A DNA stretch of 37,356 bases, taken from Chara braunii. Taxonomy: Eukaryota; Streptophyta; Charophyceae; Charales; Characeae. Positions 1 through 10,070 of this stretch are shown here, one piece after another. Numbering within the stretch: the first letter of the stretch is position 1; the number at the start of each line of letters is the position of its first letter. Both the position numbers and the translations under genes were made by a program. The stretch covers positions 306,336 through 343,691 of the forward strand of contig BFEA01000728.1 of the NCBI GenBank assembly GCA_003427395.1, read 5' to 3'. The notes beneath the pieces are model-generated. The model ran no database searches. It was not told where the DNA came from and saw nothing but the letters and a program-made list of their open reading frames with translations.

Positions 1-20
1 TCTCTCTCTCTCTCTCTCTC
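1..20. repeat. (TC)n microsatellite at window edge
   Basis: A pure TC dinucleotide run starts the window and probably continues to the left of it. Confidence 0.9.
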
Positions 21-2188
21 CTCATCACCCCTCGTCTCCCACCTCATGCGCCTCCTACCCGAAGACCACCATCACCATCACCTGGCTGCGCCCCTGCGGC
101 CCGGCTATGGCTGCTGTGCGCCCGCTGCCTCAGCAGCGCGCCTCGCCTTGGCGCTCGTGTGTGTGTCAGACCCTCAGCGCCATGCAGACACTAGCGCACC
201 AACGCAGCAGCGTGTCCGAATTGCTTGCCAAGGCCAGAATGCGAATGCCTGGGCGAGGCATGGAAAGTGCGGCCCTTCCTTTGGCTGCGTGGGCTGGCCT
301 GGGAGGTTTCCAGTAGCTTCCAGTCGGGGCCCCAGTATCTTTGCCCAGGCCCACCTCTGCTGTTACAGGCCTGGGCCCCTGACAGTTGGGCACGTCCAGG
401 CTCCAAGTGTTTGCCGCATGCTCATTGGCTCGTGCAGATTGTGTGACGACAATCCTGCTTTCTCATTCATCCGCGGCCACTGCGTGATGTGTGGGCCTCA
501 CACTGCGTGTGCCCAGGGCGCAACCACCCAAGGCCCTGGGCTCAACTGTACAGCACAGCTGTTGCCTCAGAGAGGAGCCTGGGCCTCATGTTGCTCCGTA
601 ACATACTGGCGTGTTGCAACTGTCTGATGCCCCACATGTGGAAAGCCTTCAAATTAGACCTCACGTGGATATTCAGGCCCGCCTTCACTTAGGGCAGGCA
701 CAAGGCTTGCGGGGGCCCGCAGTCCAGAACACTTGCATGACTGATAAGGGCCCCGCGATGGTTCATTCCTCGCAGATGCGTTGTTTGGAGGTGGAATGGA
801 GGAGGCCTCCATACCTGGAGGACTGCTGTATTAGCAGTGCCGAGCACGGGCTTGAAGCACTGACATGGCGGCAGGTCATCTGTGCTGTTGGTGTTAGGTG
901 CTGCCATCTTCGCTTATGTGGCAGCCATATCCATCTTCTTCGAGCTCAAGAGGTCGATCCTTCATTCAGGATGTTGGCGCTGTATCTCCTGACCGGGCGC
1001 TGGTGGGACCCCAGGTTTTTCCTGTGTCATTTCTGGTTGGCGCTGCAAGTACGGAAGGAGCACTGGTGGTCTGCAGCCTCGGGCGATAGTCACCATAGCC
1101 AGGGTGGCTGTAGTGTTGATGGAGGTTGGAGGAAGGAGAAGACTCCTGTGAACTCAATGAAGTTTCATATCTGATTGATTGGAGGAGGGAGAGGGGATAA
1201 GAATTGAAGTTTCACTATCACTTCTACTGTTGTACATTGAGAGTCAGTTGTCTACTTCTCTCCTGTTTGGTGTGGATTTGCCTCCTTCAAGTCTGCTCTA
1301 TCATTGCCTGCATGTATGGGAATGTATGGGTGCTTTGTGGATGTAATTTCAATCAGTTACATAACAGTGCCATGGTAGAGAACTATGCAGGGGATGTACT
1401 GTGAGATGCCTTTAATCTTGAGTGCACCACCTTGGGGTGTGGATCTTCACGACAACGTACTTTGGTTTAGGTGTGGCTCCTTTTTTTTGTGTGTGTTTTG
1501 GCTCATTACTGTGCAACTCGTGCTTTCAGTGTTTTCTTTTTTGTTATCGCACCACATGCCAAATTTAGATTTAGACATGAGTGTAGCAGGTTGGGTGTTT
1601 TTCATGTTTTTTTTTTTTAACTCGGTTCATAGGAATGTGTAGTTCTGTTTCGAGGGTTTGGTGATGGCATCATGTTCATATTGCCTGATTTGATACTCCG
1701 TTTGTTTATGTCAGTTCGTATAGCCAGCATTATCTGGAAGTGTCGGTACCGTTCTTTGCCATTCGTGTGACGGTATAGGTCGATGTCTTTGGTATTCACA
1801 TTTCCAGGCTGACTTTTTTTTTTTGTGTGTGTGTGTTATGATGGCATGTCAGTGTGAAAGCTTGCAAGTTATTCTTTGTTAGGTACATCAGTACTACGAT
1901 TCAGTAGGTTGTCTTGATGCATGTATGTACAGTACATCATTTACGACAAAGAAATAGAACTACCAAGGTAACGATGTGCGCTATAGACAATAATTGTCGA
2001 GCTAACGTTATGCAACAGTGTACTTTGTTATTGGCTGTCTAAATATAGAAGTATGTTGATTTATGCACACGGACCGATTTCCTCATATATTTGTAGATCT
2101 AAGTTCAATGTCTTTATATATTTATATATATCTAAGAAACCATAGCACATTGATGTCTGCATATTGATCTATGCTTATCCCTTGACAT
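21..2188. other. No recognisable gene; GC-rich then T/G-rich DNA
   Basis: Open frames exist here (for example 46-627 and 611-1174 on the plus strand), but their translations are rich in Cys, Trp, His and Pro, show no domain, and several overlapping frames are open at once. That is what GC-rich non-coding DNA produces. From about 1,150 on, the strand becomes T/G-rich with poly-T tracts, like an untranslated or intergenic region. About 28 bases at 676-703 (CAGGCCCGCCTTCA followed by TTAGGGCAGGCACA) recur with few changes at about 30,275-30,302, so part of this stretch is probably a dispersed repeat. Confidence 0.5.
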
Positions 2189-2640
2189 AAACCCCAAGCC
2201 CTGAATCCTAAACCCTAACCGTAGCACTAAACCCTAAATCCTGAGCCCCAAACCCTAAACCCTCAATCCTTCCCTGAACCCCAGACCCCATACCTTGAAA
2301 CTTAAACCCTACACCCTAACCACTAAACTTTGAACCCTCAATGCTGCACACTGAATTATAAACCCTGATGTAAACCCTAAGCCCTCGACCCTGAACCGTA
2401 AAGCCTGAACCCTCAAACCTTTGTGCTAAAACCGAAAACCCTAAAGCCTGAACCTGAACCCTGAGCGCAAACCGCTAAACAACAGTGAACCCTTGACACT
2501 GAACCCTGACCCGAAACTGTAAATCCTAAACTCCAGACCCTAAACCCTAAGACCAGATACCAGATACCATAAACCTGAACCCTAACCCCTAACGATCAGC
2601 ACTGAACCGCAAACCCTCTACCCTCTACCCTTAGAGCACC
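2189..2640. repeat. Degenerate interstitial telomere-like repeat, block 1
   Basis: The plus strand is built from variants of AAACCCT (AAACCCTAAACCCT, CTGAACCCTAA, AAATCCTGAGCCCC and similar). This is the C-rich strand of the plant-type telomere repeat TTTAGGG. The copies are heavily mutated and irregularly spaced, so this is an internal relic and not an active chromosome end. Confidence 0.85.
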
Positions 2641-2805
2641 AGTACACCACACATCGGCCTGCAGGTGTCAGCACGAAACCCGCACCACTTCGGAGGCCGC
2701 CGATTTTTTTTTCAACGGCGCCCCACTGAGGCCGCACGGCCCCTCCGAGTTTTGCTTGTGGCAACAAAAACTTTCTGCAAGGCTGGGGCTGTGTACTTGC
2801 GGTTT

Positions 2806-2915
2806 AAACCTCAACCCAGAAGCCTAGACCCTAAATCCTAAACCCGAATTGTTAAACCAAAAGCTCTCAACACTGAACCCTAACACCAAAACCCTCAAAT
2901 GTGAACTGTAAACAC
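2806..2915. repeat. Degenerate telomere-like repeat, block 2
   Basis: This is the same AAACCCT-like wording and strand orientation as 2,189-2,640, after a 165-bp interruption of unrelated GC-rich sequence. The interruption may be an insertion into an originally continuous array. Confidence 0.75.
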
Positions 2916-2945
2916 TTGTTTTCCTGTTAAACAACACCCCCTGAA

Positions 2946-2985
2946 GTGCTAGTGCTGCTGGTAAAAAAGCAGGCACCACTAGCAC
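2946..2985. other. Hairpin-forming inverted repeat
   Basis: GTGCTAGTG (2946-2954) pairs exactly with CACTAGCAC (2977-2985). Inside it CTGCT and AGCAG can also pair, leaving a short A-rich loop. It lies in the sequence separating telomere-like blocks 2 and 3. Confidence 0.6.
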
Positions 2986-3154
2986 CCGGGGAGAGGCTCC
3001 ATCTATTGGCAGGGAGCATCACCCTGCTGGAAAACGGGTCCAGAGTCCCTTACACCGAACGAATCGGGAAAATGTCAGGAAATATAACTGAGAAAGACAC
3101 GTGCCAGCATTGATTACTCTGTCCTCCACTAGAGTTGACCAAATCCAGAAATTG

Positions 3155-3230
3155 AAACCGACACTAAACCCTCAAAACTGAACCCTTAACTGTAAACCCT
3201 AAACCCAAAACCCTAAGCCCTCTACCCTAT
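3155..3230. repeat. Degenerate telomere-like repeat, block 3
   Basis: Further AAACCCT-like units (TAAACCCTAAACCC, AAAACCCTAAGCCCT) lie in the same orientation as blocks 1 and 2. From here to 3,610 I see only T-rich and mixed sequence without a gene. Confidence 0.75.
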
Positions 3231-3610
3231 ACGTATCGATGTGTTTGAGTTGCACACCAACACCTCTCTGATTAGAGTTGTCAATGTAAGCCCAGTTTGA
3301 TGCTGAATGTGGGCCTCCTTTTTTCTTTTTTTCTTTTTCTTTTTGTGGTGGCCACAGGCGGTATGCCCCTTGTCTGTTTGCGAGTCTAGCCTCCGGAAGG
3401 GTTGGGGGGGGTTGTTTTTTACTTCTTTTTACCCCCTTTGGCCTTGGGGCCTCTAAGCTAGCCTCACATTCCTGTGATTCCACTCCCCCTTGGTCAGCCT
3501 ATTTTTAGGCTGTGCAAATACATTTAAACAGCCCGTTCCAAAATTCTGGTCCAGTAGAACACGCCCATTCAACTTGATTTGACCGGCCTGCCCACTCAGA
3601 GTTTTAAACC

Positions 3611-3723
3611 ACTACCGTCTTCACCCGAATAGAACGTCCAGTAATTATCGCCATATCTGGGCTGAAAGTTGTGCCAAATACAGGTATAATGACCGGGCGT
3701 TCTATTCGGGTGAAGACGGCAGT
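3611..3723. mobile_element. Short MITE-like inverted-repeat element
   Basis: The left end ACTACCGTCTTCACCCGAAT continues to AGAACG (3611-3636). It is matched in reverse complement by 3698-3723, with one difference over 26 bp. The two arms enclose about 61 bp with no coding potential, giving a 113-bp unit. Terminal inverted repeats around a tiny core are typical of MITEs. I cannot define a convincing target-site duplication (ACC or TACC is possible), so the superfamily is open. Confidence 0.6.
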
Positions 3724-4246
3724 ACCTTTGCGTTTCGGAAAATAGCGGGCCTCCGACCTTTCAGGAGTCCGAAACGAAACGACGGCCGGCGATTAGATTT
3801 ATCAATGGCAGCCGTCATCGGGCCCGGCCTCCGAATTCTTCGGGAACGGGCGTTTTCCCTCATTTCTGAAGCGGCAAAGGTACTCGTGGTTTAAGTGAGA
3901 CACATAGCCCTGGACTACCACCAGGCCGATTCCAGTCATCTAGCGGCCAAAAAATGGAAGTCTGTGTTGCTGATCTCCAGCAGGTCACTTGACCTTGGAG
4001 GCAACACAGTACGGACTGCACCCAATGAAGCCGGGCGATTCACAGCGTTCAAGACATGAAGAGAAATCAAATGAAGTCCCCACCATTCGCATCAACTGTG
4101 GTTGGATTTGTGGGGCACAGATTCTTGGCCACCATTGCTCTCTGTCTCAATCGCTGATTGGGGAAATTCAGTACAGAAGCCTGACTGAGATGAGTTCAAC
4201 GAAACAGTTGGCTGCATATACATCAAATCACCCACAGACGGGACTG

Positions 4247-4350
4247 TGTGAATGGATCTTGTCATCTCACTCGCTGTTGGTTTGTTCGCGCTTCATGGTG
4301 CCCTAACTCAACATGTCAACCCCAGCGAGTGAAGACAAGATCCATTCACA
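4247..4350. mobile_element. Short inverted-repeat element, MITE-like
   Basis: TGTGAATGGATCTTGTC followed by CACTCGCTG (4247-4276) is mirrored by CAGCGAGTG and GACAAGATCCATTCACA (4323-4350). There is a small mismatch in the middle of each arm. The loop is 46 bp. It is either a MITE or a large hairpin. The open frame 3989-4306 crossing it shows nothing protein-like. Confidence 0.55.
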
Positions 4351-4809
4351 TGCCACATATGCGAAAAGTAGCTGCTCCTCACACTTGCCACAAAGAACTG
4401 CACAAAGGCGGGTGAAGATAAAAAAAAAGGCATGCCTCACATCTAGTGCAAAATCATATGGGACATATGAAGTGAAGCACTAATTATTGATTCCAGAGGC
4501 TGTATGACAGAACCCACTGTCCATGACATCTTGCAGAAAGCTCTACAAGGTTGAGGGGGGTACAACTCATACACTCCCTATGGTGATCACAACGCGACAA
4601 CCTTACAGACAGGTAATAAATGCACAGTGACGCAGGGGACATAATGGTGTTGTCACACACACTGACGCAAACATGCACATCTCGCGGAACCAGCAACATA
4701 TTTCTCACCCCCAAACCAATGCAGTCGGCCCAGATTCTAAGGCCCACAAAAGTGAACAATCATAGATGCTGCCACTTTAGAGAGAGTGTTTGAATCTTGG
4801 CTGCGAGCC

Positions 4810-5007
4810 AGACTGCCCAGGCAGGTCCTACTGGTTGCCCAGGCGGCCTGACCGCGCAAGAAGAAGTTGTCTTTTAAAAAAAGATAAAAAAAATCTGAAA
4901 AACAACTAGGTTATGCAGGTAAATTAATTGAACAGCCTTTGCCTCAGGTTCACATCGCAACTACTTTTTTTTTTCTTCTTTTTTTTTTGGCCTGCCCGGG
5001 CAAGTCT
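4810..5007. mobile_element. Inverted-repeat element with TGCCC(A/G)GGCA ends
   Basis: AGACTGCCCAGGCAGGTC (4810-4827) is nearly the reverse complement of GGCCTGCCCGGGCAAGTCT (4989-5007). Additional copies of TGCCCRGGC lie just inside the left end and just outside the right end. The 160-bp interior is A/T-rich and non-coding. The structure is consistent with a small non-autonomous element. The remainder, 5,008-5,603, holds nothing I recognise. Confidence 0.45.
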
Positions 5008-5601
5008 GCCCGGGCCACTGTGGTAGCTTGAACACAATAGAAGCTGACAACTTGACAAACAACTTTTCTAATGAGACCAACCTTTTTTTTTCCCAAAGGA
5101 GACCTACCTAATAAATGAATAGTCAAAATATTAAAATAATGTCATACATAAACTACTTGTGAACATTCGAAAGATGCGAGGCAAATTTTCAATGCACACA
5201 CGAGTAGTGTGGCCGAAAAAAAAAACAGCAAACAACAACAATATTAAATACACATGGTGGCTGGCTAGTAAAGCAGAGGACGTACGAAGACTGTCAGATA
5301 AACAACAAGTTCCACCAGCTTTCTGATCATGTGGCACATATGCTACACATACTATAAAATTAGTATAAATATTTATTTATTCGACAACCACTTAGCAGGT
5401 GACAGACAACACGAGATACCACATGCACGATGGGGTCCCAACTCACCCTTAAAAACTGAGGATCACTGACCCTTCAACGATAGCAGCAAAATGTACACAC
5501 GCTAAGCAAACTATAGTGTTTTGTCCAAAACCTTGTGGTGGTACGAACAAACACACCCTACCCATTTGTAGAGTAGGGGCCACGGTCGCTCCTTATCTGA
5601 T

Positions 5602-5603
<2 letters not shown>

Positions 5604-5674
<71 letters not shown>
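5604..5674. repeat. (GA)n microsatellite
   Basis: About 35 uninterrupted AG/GA dinucleotides. The tract begins immediately beyond the point where the minus-strand reverse transcriptase frame ends, so it marks the truncation point of the retroelement to its right. Confidence 0.97.
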
Positions 5675-5675
<1 letters not shown>

Positions 5676-5677
<2 letters not shown>

Positions 5678-6545
5678 AAGTGTGCTTCAGATCAAACCCC
5701 ACAAACTCCCGAATAACATCAAAACCCACCAGCTGCCATCCATCCTCATTCTTCCCTCTCAACAACTTCGCCCCTTTACCATTTTTCTTAATTGAAACTC
5801 CCTCAATCCCGTGCAGTCGTCGGAAATCAATCAGCCATTCAATTGCATCCATGATCAAAGTGTGAGGGAGATTGCAAAACATCTCCTTCACATCAGAAGT
5901 TGCTGTCAACATCGTCTCCCCTTTTCTCATATCCTTCTTCACTCCATTGAGCGATTCTAGCAACATTTCCGTACATCATAGGTTGCAGTTTGAACACTTT
6001 GGACGCTCCCATACAAATTGGTTGACAACCTAATAAACTTTTCGACTTGCCCGTAAACTGAACTCAGAGAAAGATGGGCAGATTGGTCTTCACCTCTTAA
6101 CATCCTTATGCTTCCGTGTTACATAAGCTTTCCCCATTTTACCCTGCTCGTCCTACCGTGCCAATTTCTCAAACCCTTATTTGTATGTAAGTTCGCGAGT
6201 CCCTTCCAGCAAGATATTGTCCCCCTCATCTCTAATAGCAAACCCAAGGTGATTTAAAAACAACGTTTCCATTCCTTCGCGACATCTTACTAGACAACAA
6301 ACTAAGGTGTCTCTTGGATTGTGATCAATCGGGATCAATACCAGCCCATCCAATCTCTTCTTCGTTAAGCCATCCCTTCTCTTCCCCATCCACCTCCTTA
6401 AGACAATCCCGCAGGTCACATCGTCAGACAGGAGAAACATCGAAGCTCGACTCACAAAGGAACCCATAACTTGCCTCTTCAGACGACCCACAACATCCCC
6501 TCTAGACGGACAAGCAACATTCTTGTTGTTATGCAGCCAGCACAT
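5676..6545 (-). pseudogene. Penelope-like reverse transcriptase, N-terminal half, broken
   Basis: The frame 6545-6177 ends with LVLIPIDHNPRDTLV and a conserved-looking fingers segment. Next, in the same direction but broken by stops, comes GKAYVTRKHKDVKR-stop-RPIC, which resembles the AYxxxKxKDxxRxRPI block of Penelope-like RTs. The frame 5966-5676 then carries TSDVKEMFCNLPH, matching RT motif A with its catalytic Asp. The last residues are FVGFDLKHT, after which the (GA)n tract begins. Motifs B to E, including YxDD, and the thumb are absent. At least three in-frame stops lie between 5,970 and 6,180. Without motif C it cannot polymerise. Confidence 0.7.
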
Positions 6546-7327
6546 CTGCCAGATCGTTCAACCGAAAAGACATATGCCGCTGAAAATGAAGACATATGTC
6601 GCTGAAAATCTTTATCAACCAAACATCGCATGCATGCCACCTCAGCTTTATTCAACACCGTCCTAAAGTTGAACAAGAGATCCCCGACGCCTTTGTTTTT
6701 TAACCATGCAACTCTCATCCTCCGCAAGATCATTTTTTTCCACGCATCATCCACCTCTGCCTGCATAACCCATTTTGCACAAAAAAAACTTATCCTTGGC
6801 TTTCTCAATCCCTCATCATAACTGACACGGACAAACAGACGCTACCTAACATATCGAATCGTCTCCTCATTAGCCCGGAAACAATCAGACACAGCCGATA
6901 TCGACTACACGTTTTTGCAAACGTCTTAATAGACGGTAAGGTTCTTACCAAAACTGCGAAATCCCACTTCATCAGCTTCTTTCAAGATGGCGGTTTTGAT
7001 AGCAAACCTATCAAGGTAGGTTTCAAAATCAAGGCTCTGGACAAAAAGGGAAAAACACTCATTATCAATAAATGACTCCCTGTTTGAAACAACCCAGACA
7101 TACTTTTCTTTAACCACCTTTCAATTTTTCGCCCATCGATCCCCTCCAGCACAAATGATACCCACCAAAAGTATGTTACGTGTCAAACAAATATACAAAA
7201 TTATCGATAAACGAGGAGGCACAACCCCAATGGTCGAGAGAAATTCCATGTGCGTTTGATATCGTCCTTTCTCCACAAGTCCACCGTCTTTGATCACCCT
7301 CCTCCTTTCACTTTTTCCTAACCGTCA
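6546..7327 (-). pseudogene. Linker between GIY-YIG and RT, decayed coding sequence
   Basis: Two minus-strand fragments (7117-6926 and 6808-6479) have protein-like composition, for example QSLDFETYLDRFAIKTAILK and WVMQAEVDDAWKKMILRRMR. They lie in the expected position between endonuclease and RT, in different frames and separated by stops. I recognise no named domain. They are best read as the connecting region of the same retroelement polyprotein after frameshift decay. Confidence 0.45.
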
Positions 7328-7720
7328 TCACCTTGCCTTACTTGGCTTTTTTATAGTGTTCAAGTATGGTCGCAACCAGTGAATCATGCATTTTTCCAAA
7401 TACAAAACATTCCTTTCCTCACATCGAAACAAGGGAACTGCTACATATGGTCCCACATGACAACGCCTCAACCAATTATATAACTTGTGGTTACGTCTTA
7501 CTCGATTTACCACTTGTGGATTGAGAGACCGATACACATGCTCATTCCACCTGACAGGTACTGATCTCGTCGTTGAACCAACATATAGATGGCGCATCCA
7601 GGGTGAAATAGGGACATACACCAAAGGACCTTCACACCCCTTAAAATGAAAGTCCTCATACAATCGTTCCATTCGATAACCCTTCAACTTCTCCGCCCAA
7701 GCAATGTGCTCTTTTATAAT
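7328..7720 (-). CDS. GIY-YIG endonuclease domain of Penelope-like element
   Basis: The 119-residue frame 7687-7328 shows the GIY-YIG layout. LVYVPI takes the place of GIY, and LYVGSTTR that of YIG. VPVRWNEH supplies the conserved Arg followed by Glu-His. YLEKCMIHWLRPYLN supplies the metal-binding Glu and terminal Asn. The frame extends in phase upstream to about 7,720 (AWAEKLKGYRMERL). Such domains nick DNA to prime target-primed reverse transcription. All expected catalytic positions look present, so this is the best preserved part of the element, but it has no independent start and is probably a fragment of the larger polyprotein. A host DNA-repair GIY-YIG protein is less likely given the adjacent RT. 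Confidence 0.72.
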   Translation of the reverse strand: MIKEHIAWAEKLKGYRMERLYEDFHFKGCEGPLVYVPISPWMRHLYVGSTTRSVPVRWNEHVYRSLNPQVVNRVRRNHKLYNWLRRCHVGPYVAVPLFRCEERNVLYLEKCMIHWLRPYLNTIKKPSKAR

Positions 7721-8202
7721 TAGATTAATAACAAGTAGGCAAAAAGAAACATTGAACTCCCGATCTCATAGAAAGAAATCCGCTGACTGCATATAAGAGG
7801 ATGACAAGGAGGCATAAGTAACAGAAAGGGAGAAGAAGAAGGAGGGGGAGAGGGATACAAAGGGTGAAAGGTAGAAATCAAGGAATCATATGAATGAAGA
7901 GTTTTTTGGCATAGATATGGAGCCACATTTGAAACAAGCCTCGTAGGTAAACAAGAGTCAGACGATGTCTCAAAAAAACTACATCGCTTCAAACGACACT
8001 CATTCGCTAATCACCACAATTTTGCTACGCTCGGGATGTTCCCTCAAAGCTCCACATTCCTCTTGTTGGCTCCCTTTGAAAAGTCGACGTTCTTCTGTCC
8101 CTCATCATTATGTATTTCATACACTGAACATTCCTTATTCTACATATGTTGCTTACCTTTGTCTCCTTCTTTGCCGAAAGCCTTATTTGCAGGATGCTCT
8201 GT

Positions 8203-8320
8203 CAATTCATTGATAGTTTTTTCCACTCTGCCAAGATCAATTATAGCTTTTTTGCATCTCTCAATTCATTGATAGTTTTTTCCACTCTGCCAAGATCAAT
8301 TCCAACTTCTTTGCAAAGAG
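8203..8320. repeat. 59-bp tandem duplication
   Basis: CAATTCATTGATAGTTTTTT and the following TCCACTCTGCCAAGATCAATT occur at 8203 and again at 8262. The period of 59 is not a multiple of three, so the duplication shifts the minus-strand frame. It is one visible cause of the decay of this retroelement. Confidence 0.85.
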
Positions 8321-9200
8321 GTCTTAACCCCAACTTCTTTAACATTCGCGGCTTTTTTTTCTCATTTTCAACGAAGTCATATTGTTCGTTAACCTCTTGT
8401 GCCTTGCCACTAATCTCATCCGGCTTCTGCACCCCTCTGCCAGGTGTAGCTTTCCTCCCTTTCCTAGTCGACTTCAAAGCCACCGCCTCCAAATGCTCCT
8501 TCAAGTTTGTCCCCCCCCGTAGCAGGTTCTCCAACATTTACAGTCGTTAGCTTGCTCAACTGTTCTTACAGGTTCTTGACTCGCATTTCAACTTCTATCC
8601 GCTTCTTTTGAGCCTCTGTCGTCTTCTCTTTTAGCATCGCCATCTCAACATTCGATGCTTGCTTCAACCCTTGAAAATTAGGACACTCATCCCTCTATTT
8701 GTCCGCCTGTCTAACATTGTTCCACCAACGTGGTTTAGGAGTACCCCGGTTCAAGTAGCTACGACAACACTACCTTTTTTATTCTCCGGTCTCGGTGCTT
8801 CATTCTTTCACATCTTGATTTCATCCGGCTTCTGCACCCCTCTGCCAAGTGTAGCTTTCCTCCCTTTCCTAGTTGACTTCAAAGTCACCGCCTTCAAACG
8901 CTCCTTCAAGTTTGTTTCCCCCGTAGCAGGTTCTCCAACATTTACTGTTGTTAACTTGCTCAACTGTTCTTATAGGTTCTTGACTCGCATTTCGGCTTCC
9001 ATCCGCTTCTTTTGAGTCTCTGTCGTCCTCTCTTTTAGCATCGCCATCTCAATATTCGATGTCTGCTTCAACCCTTGAAGATTACAACACTCATCCCTCC
9101 ATTTGTCCTCCTGTCTAACATTGTCCGACCAACGTGGTTTAAGTAGCAACGACAAAATTACATTTTTTATTCTCTGGTCTAAGTGCTTCATTCAAAGTCT
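8241..9200 (-). pseudogene. Basic/coiled linker of the retroelement, internally duplicated
   Basis: Two minus-strand fragments (8537-8241 and 9191-8970) read like helical, charged polypeptide: ERTTETQKKRMEAEMRVKNL in one and LRPLCKEVGIDLGRVEKTIN in the other. The second looks like a small helix-turn-helix or SAP-like pair, but that is only an impression. A direct tandem duplication of about 405 bp covers roughly 8,405-8,800 and 8,810-9,200, with both copies about 90 percent alike by eye. Stops interrupt both copies. This region lies between the zinc knuckle/coiled coil and the GIY-YIG domain. Confidence 0.5.
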
Positions 9201-9527
9201 TTCACATCTTGATTTCTTCCTCCGCTTGCAGACTTTGATCACACAGTAACTTGACCTCCGTTCTCTGACCAACGATCTTTGTTTCGAAGGTGGTCTTCAT
9301 ATATGTAGTGCCTCTCAGTTCCTTAATTTCTTGTTTTAATGCATAGATTTCATTGTTATCCGTTGTTTTGTTTGAAACCTGTCATCGCAGCTCCGCTAGT
9401 TTGCGCTGCAATCAAAGGATCTTATCGTCATCTTGCCGGTTTGCCCCTCCCTCCAATTTCCTCTTTAGTTCCTCGTTCTCCTTTTTGAGGCGTGATAACT
9501 CATTTAGCCTCCACTGCTACTCCTTTC

Positions 9528-9761
9528 TCATAGTTTTACTCCATTAGTCGAGTGTCCTAATAAGTCCAACTTCCTATCCAATTGCGCACCCATCTCCTGT
9601 TCGACATGCTCCCTCTCTTGTTTCCACTCCAACTTACAGTCTTCCTCCTTCTCAAGTTTCTTCGCTTTTTCTTCGTCCTCTTTTTGCTTCGCCTCCTTTT
9701 GCTCATCTTCCAGATATTTACTATAACATTTGTCGCGGGCGTTCGTTTCGCCCTCCACCAA
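9528..9761 (-). pseudogene. Glu/Lys-rich coiled-coil segment
   Basis: The 77-residue frame is dominated by E, K and D with a spaced hydrophobic pattern (KQKEDEEKAKKLEKEEDCKL), as in a coiled coil. Further minus-strand sequence down to about 9,350 keeps the same character in another frame (ELSRLKKENEELKRKLEGG). It is probably the oligomerisation region of a retroelement-encoded nucleic-acid-binding protein that starts with the zinc knuckle at 9,951-9,992. No complete frame remains. Confidence 0.5.
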
Positions 9762-9815
9762 CCCGATCTTACTTCTGGTTGGTATCTGTTATCCGATGTA
9801 CTACCTACCTGATGA

Positions 9816-10019
9816 CTAGCCTTCAAGTTTGATTTCGGTGTCGCAGGCACCGTACTGCCGCTTGACGGAGGTAATGCTTGTAGTGGCGTGGTTATCGGCA
9901 CCGCGCTGATATCTGTAGCAGGTGGCCTGAAATCCGCCTCCGCTTTGAGGACAATCATGAATCCAATGGTTCATAGCCCCACAATGAAAGCAACCTACAA
10001 CCGGTTGCATGTCCGCCAA
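9816..10019 (-). pseudogene. CCHC zinc knuckle segment
   Basis: The frame contains CFHCGAMNHWIHDC (minus strand, 9992-9951), an exact C-x2-C-x4-H-x4-C zinc knuckle of the retroviral/retrotransposon nucleocapsid type, followed by a Ser/Thr-rich stretch. Such knuckles bind single-stranded RNA or DNA. Position and strand make it the N-terminal part of the same decayed element as the coiled coil and GIY-YIG domain. An alternative is an unrelated older gag-like fragment. Confidence 0.6.
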
Positions 10020-10070
10020 GACTTTTCAAAAAACTACGAAAAAGTTATTAATAAGACAAACGTTCACGAG

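Larger units (their letters stand above)
5676..10070 (-). mobile_element. Decayed Penelope-like retroelement with N-terminal GIY-YIG
   Basis: On the minus strand, upstream to downstream, the fragments are a CCHC zinc knuckle (about 9.97 kb), a Glu/Lys-rich coiled coil (9.76-9.53 kb), a basic linker with internal duplications (9.2-8.2 kb), a GIY-YIG endonuclease (7.7-7.3 kb) and the first half of a reverse transcriptase (6.5-5.7 kb). RT plus GIY-YIG on one element is the hallmark of Penelope-like elements. Having the endonuclease before the RT matches the permuted clades (Chlamys/Naiad type) described from green algae and invertebrates. The element is dead: it has many frameshifts and stops, and the RT stops at the (GA)n tract before its YxDD motif. 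I could not define its 5' boundary. Confidence 0.7.

Noticed and set aside
611-1174. 187-residue plus-strand ORF
   Set aside because: No domain, composition like random GC-rich DNA, and other frames are open alongside. A gene here would need transcript evidence.
2189-3230. A functional telomere
   Set aside because: Units are strongly mutated, interrupted, and internal to the window, with ordinary sequence on both sides.
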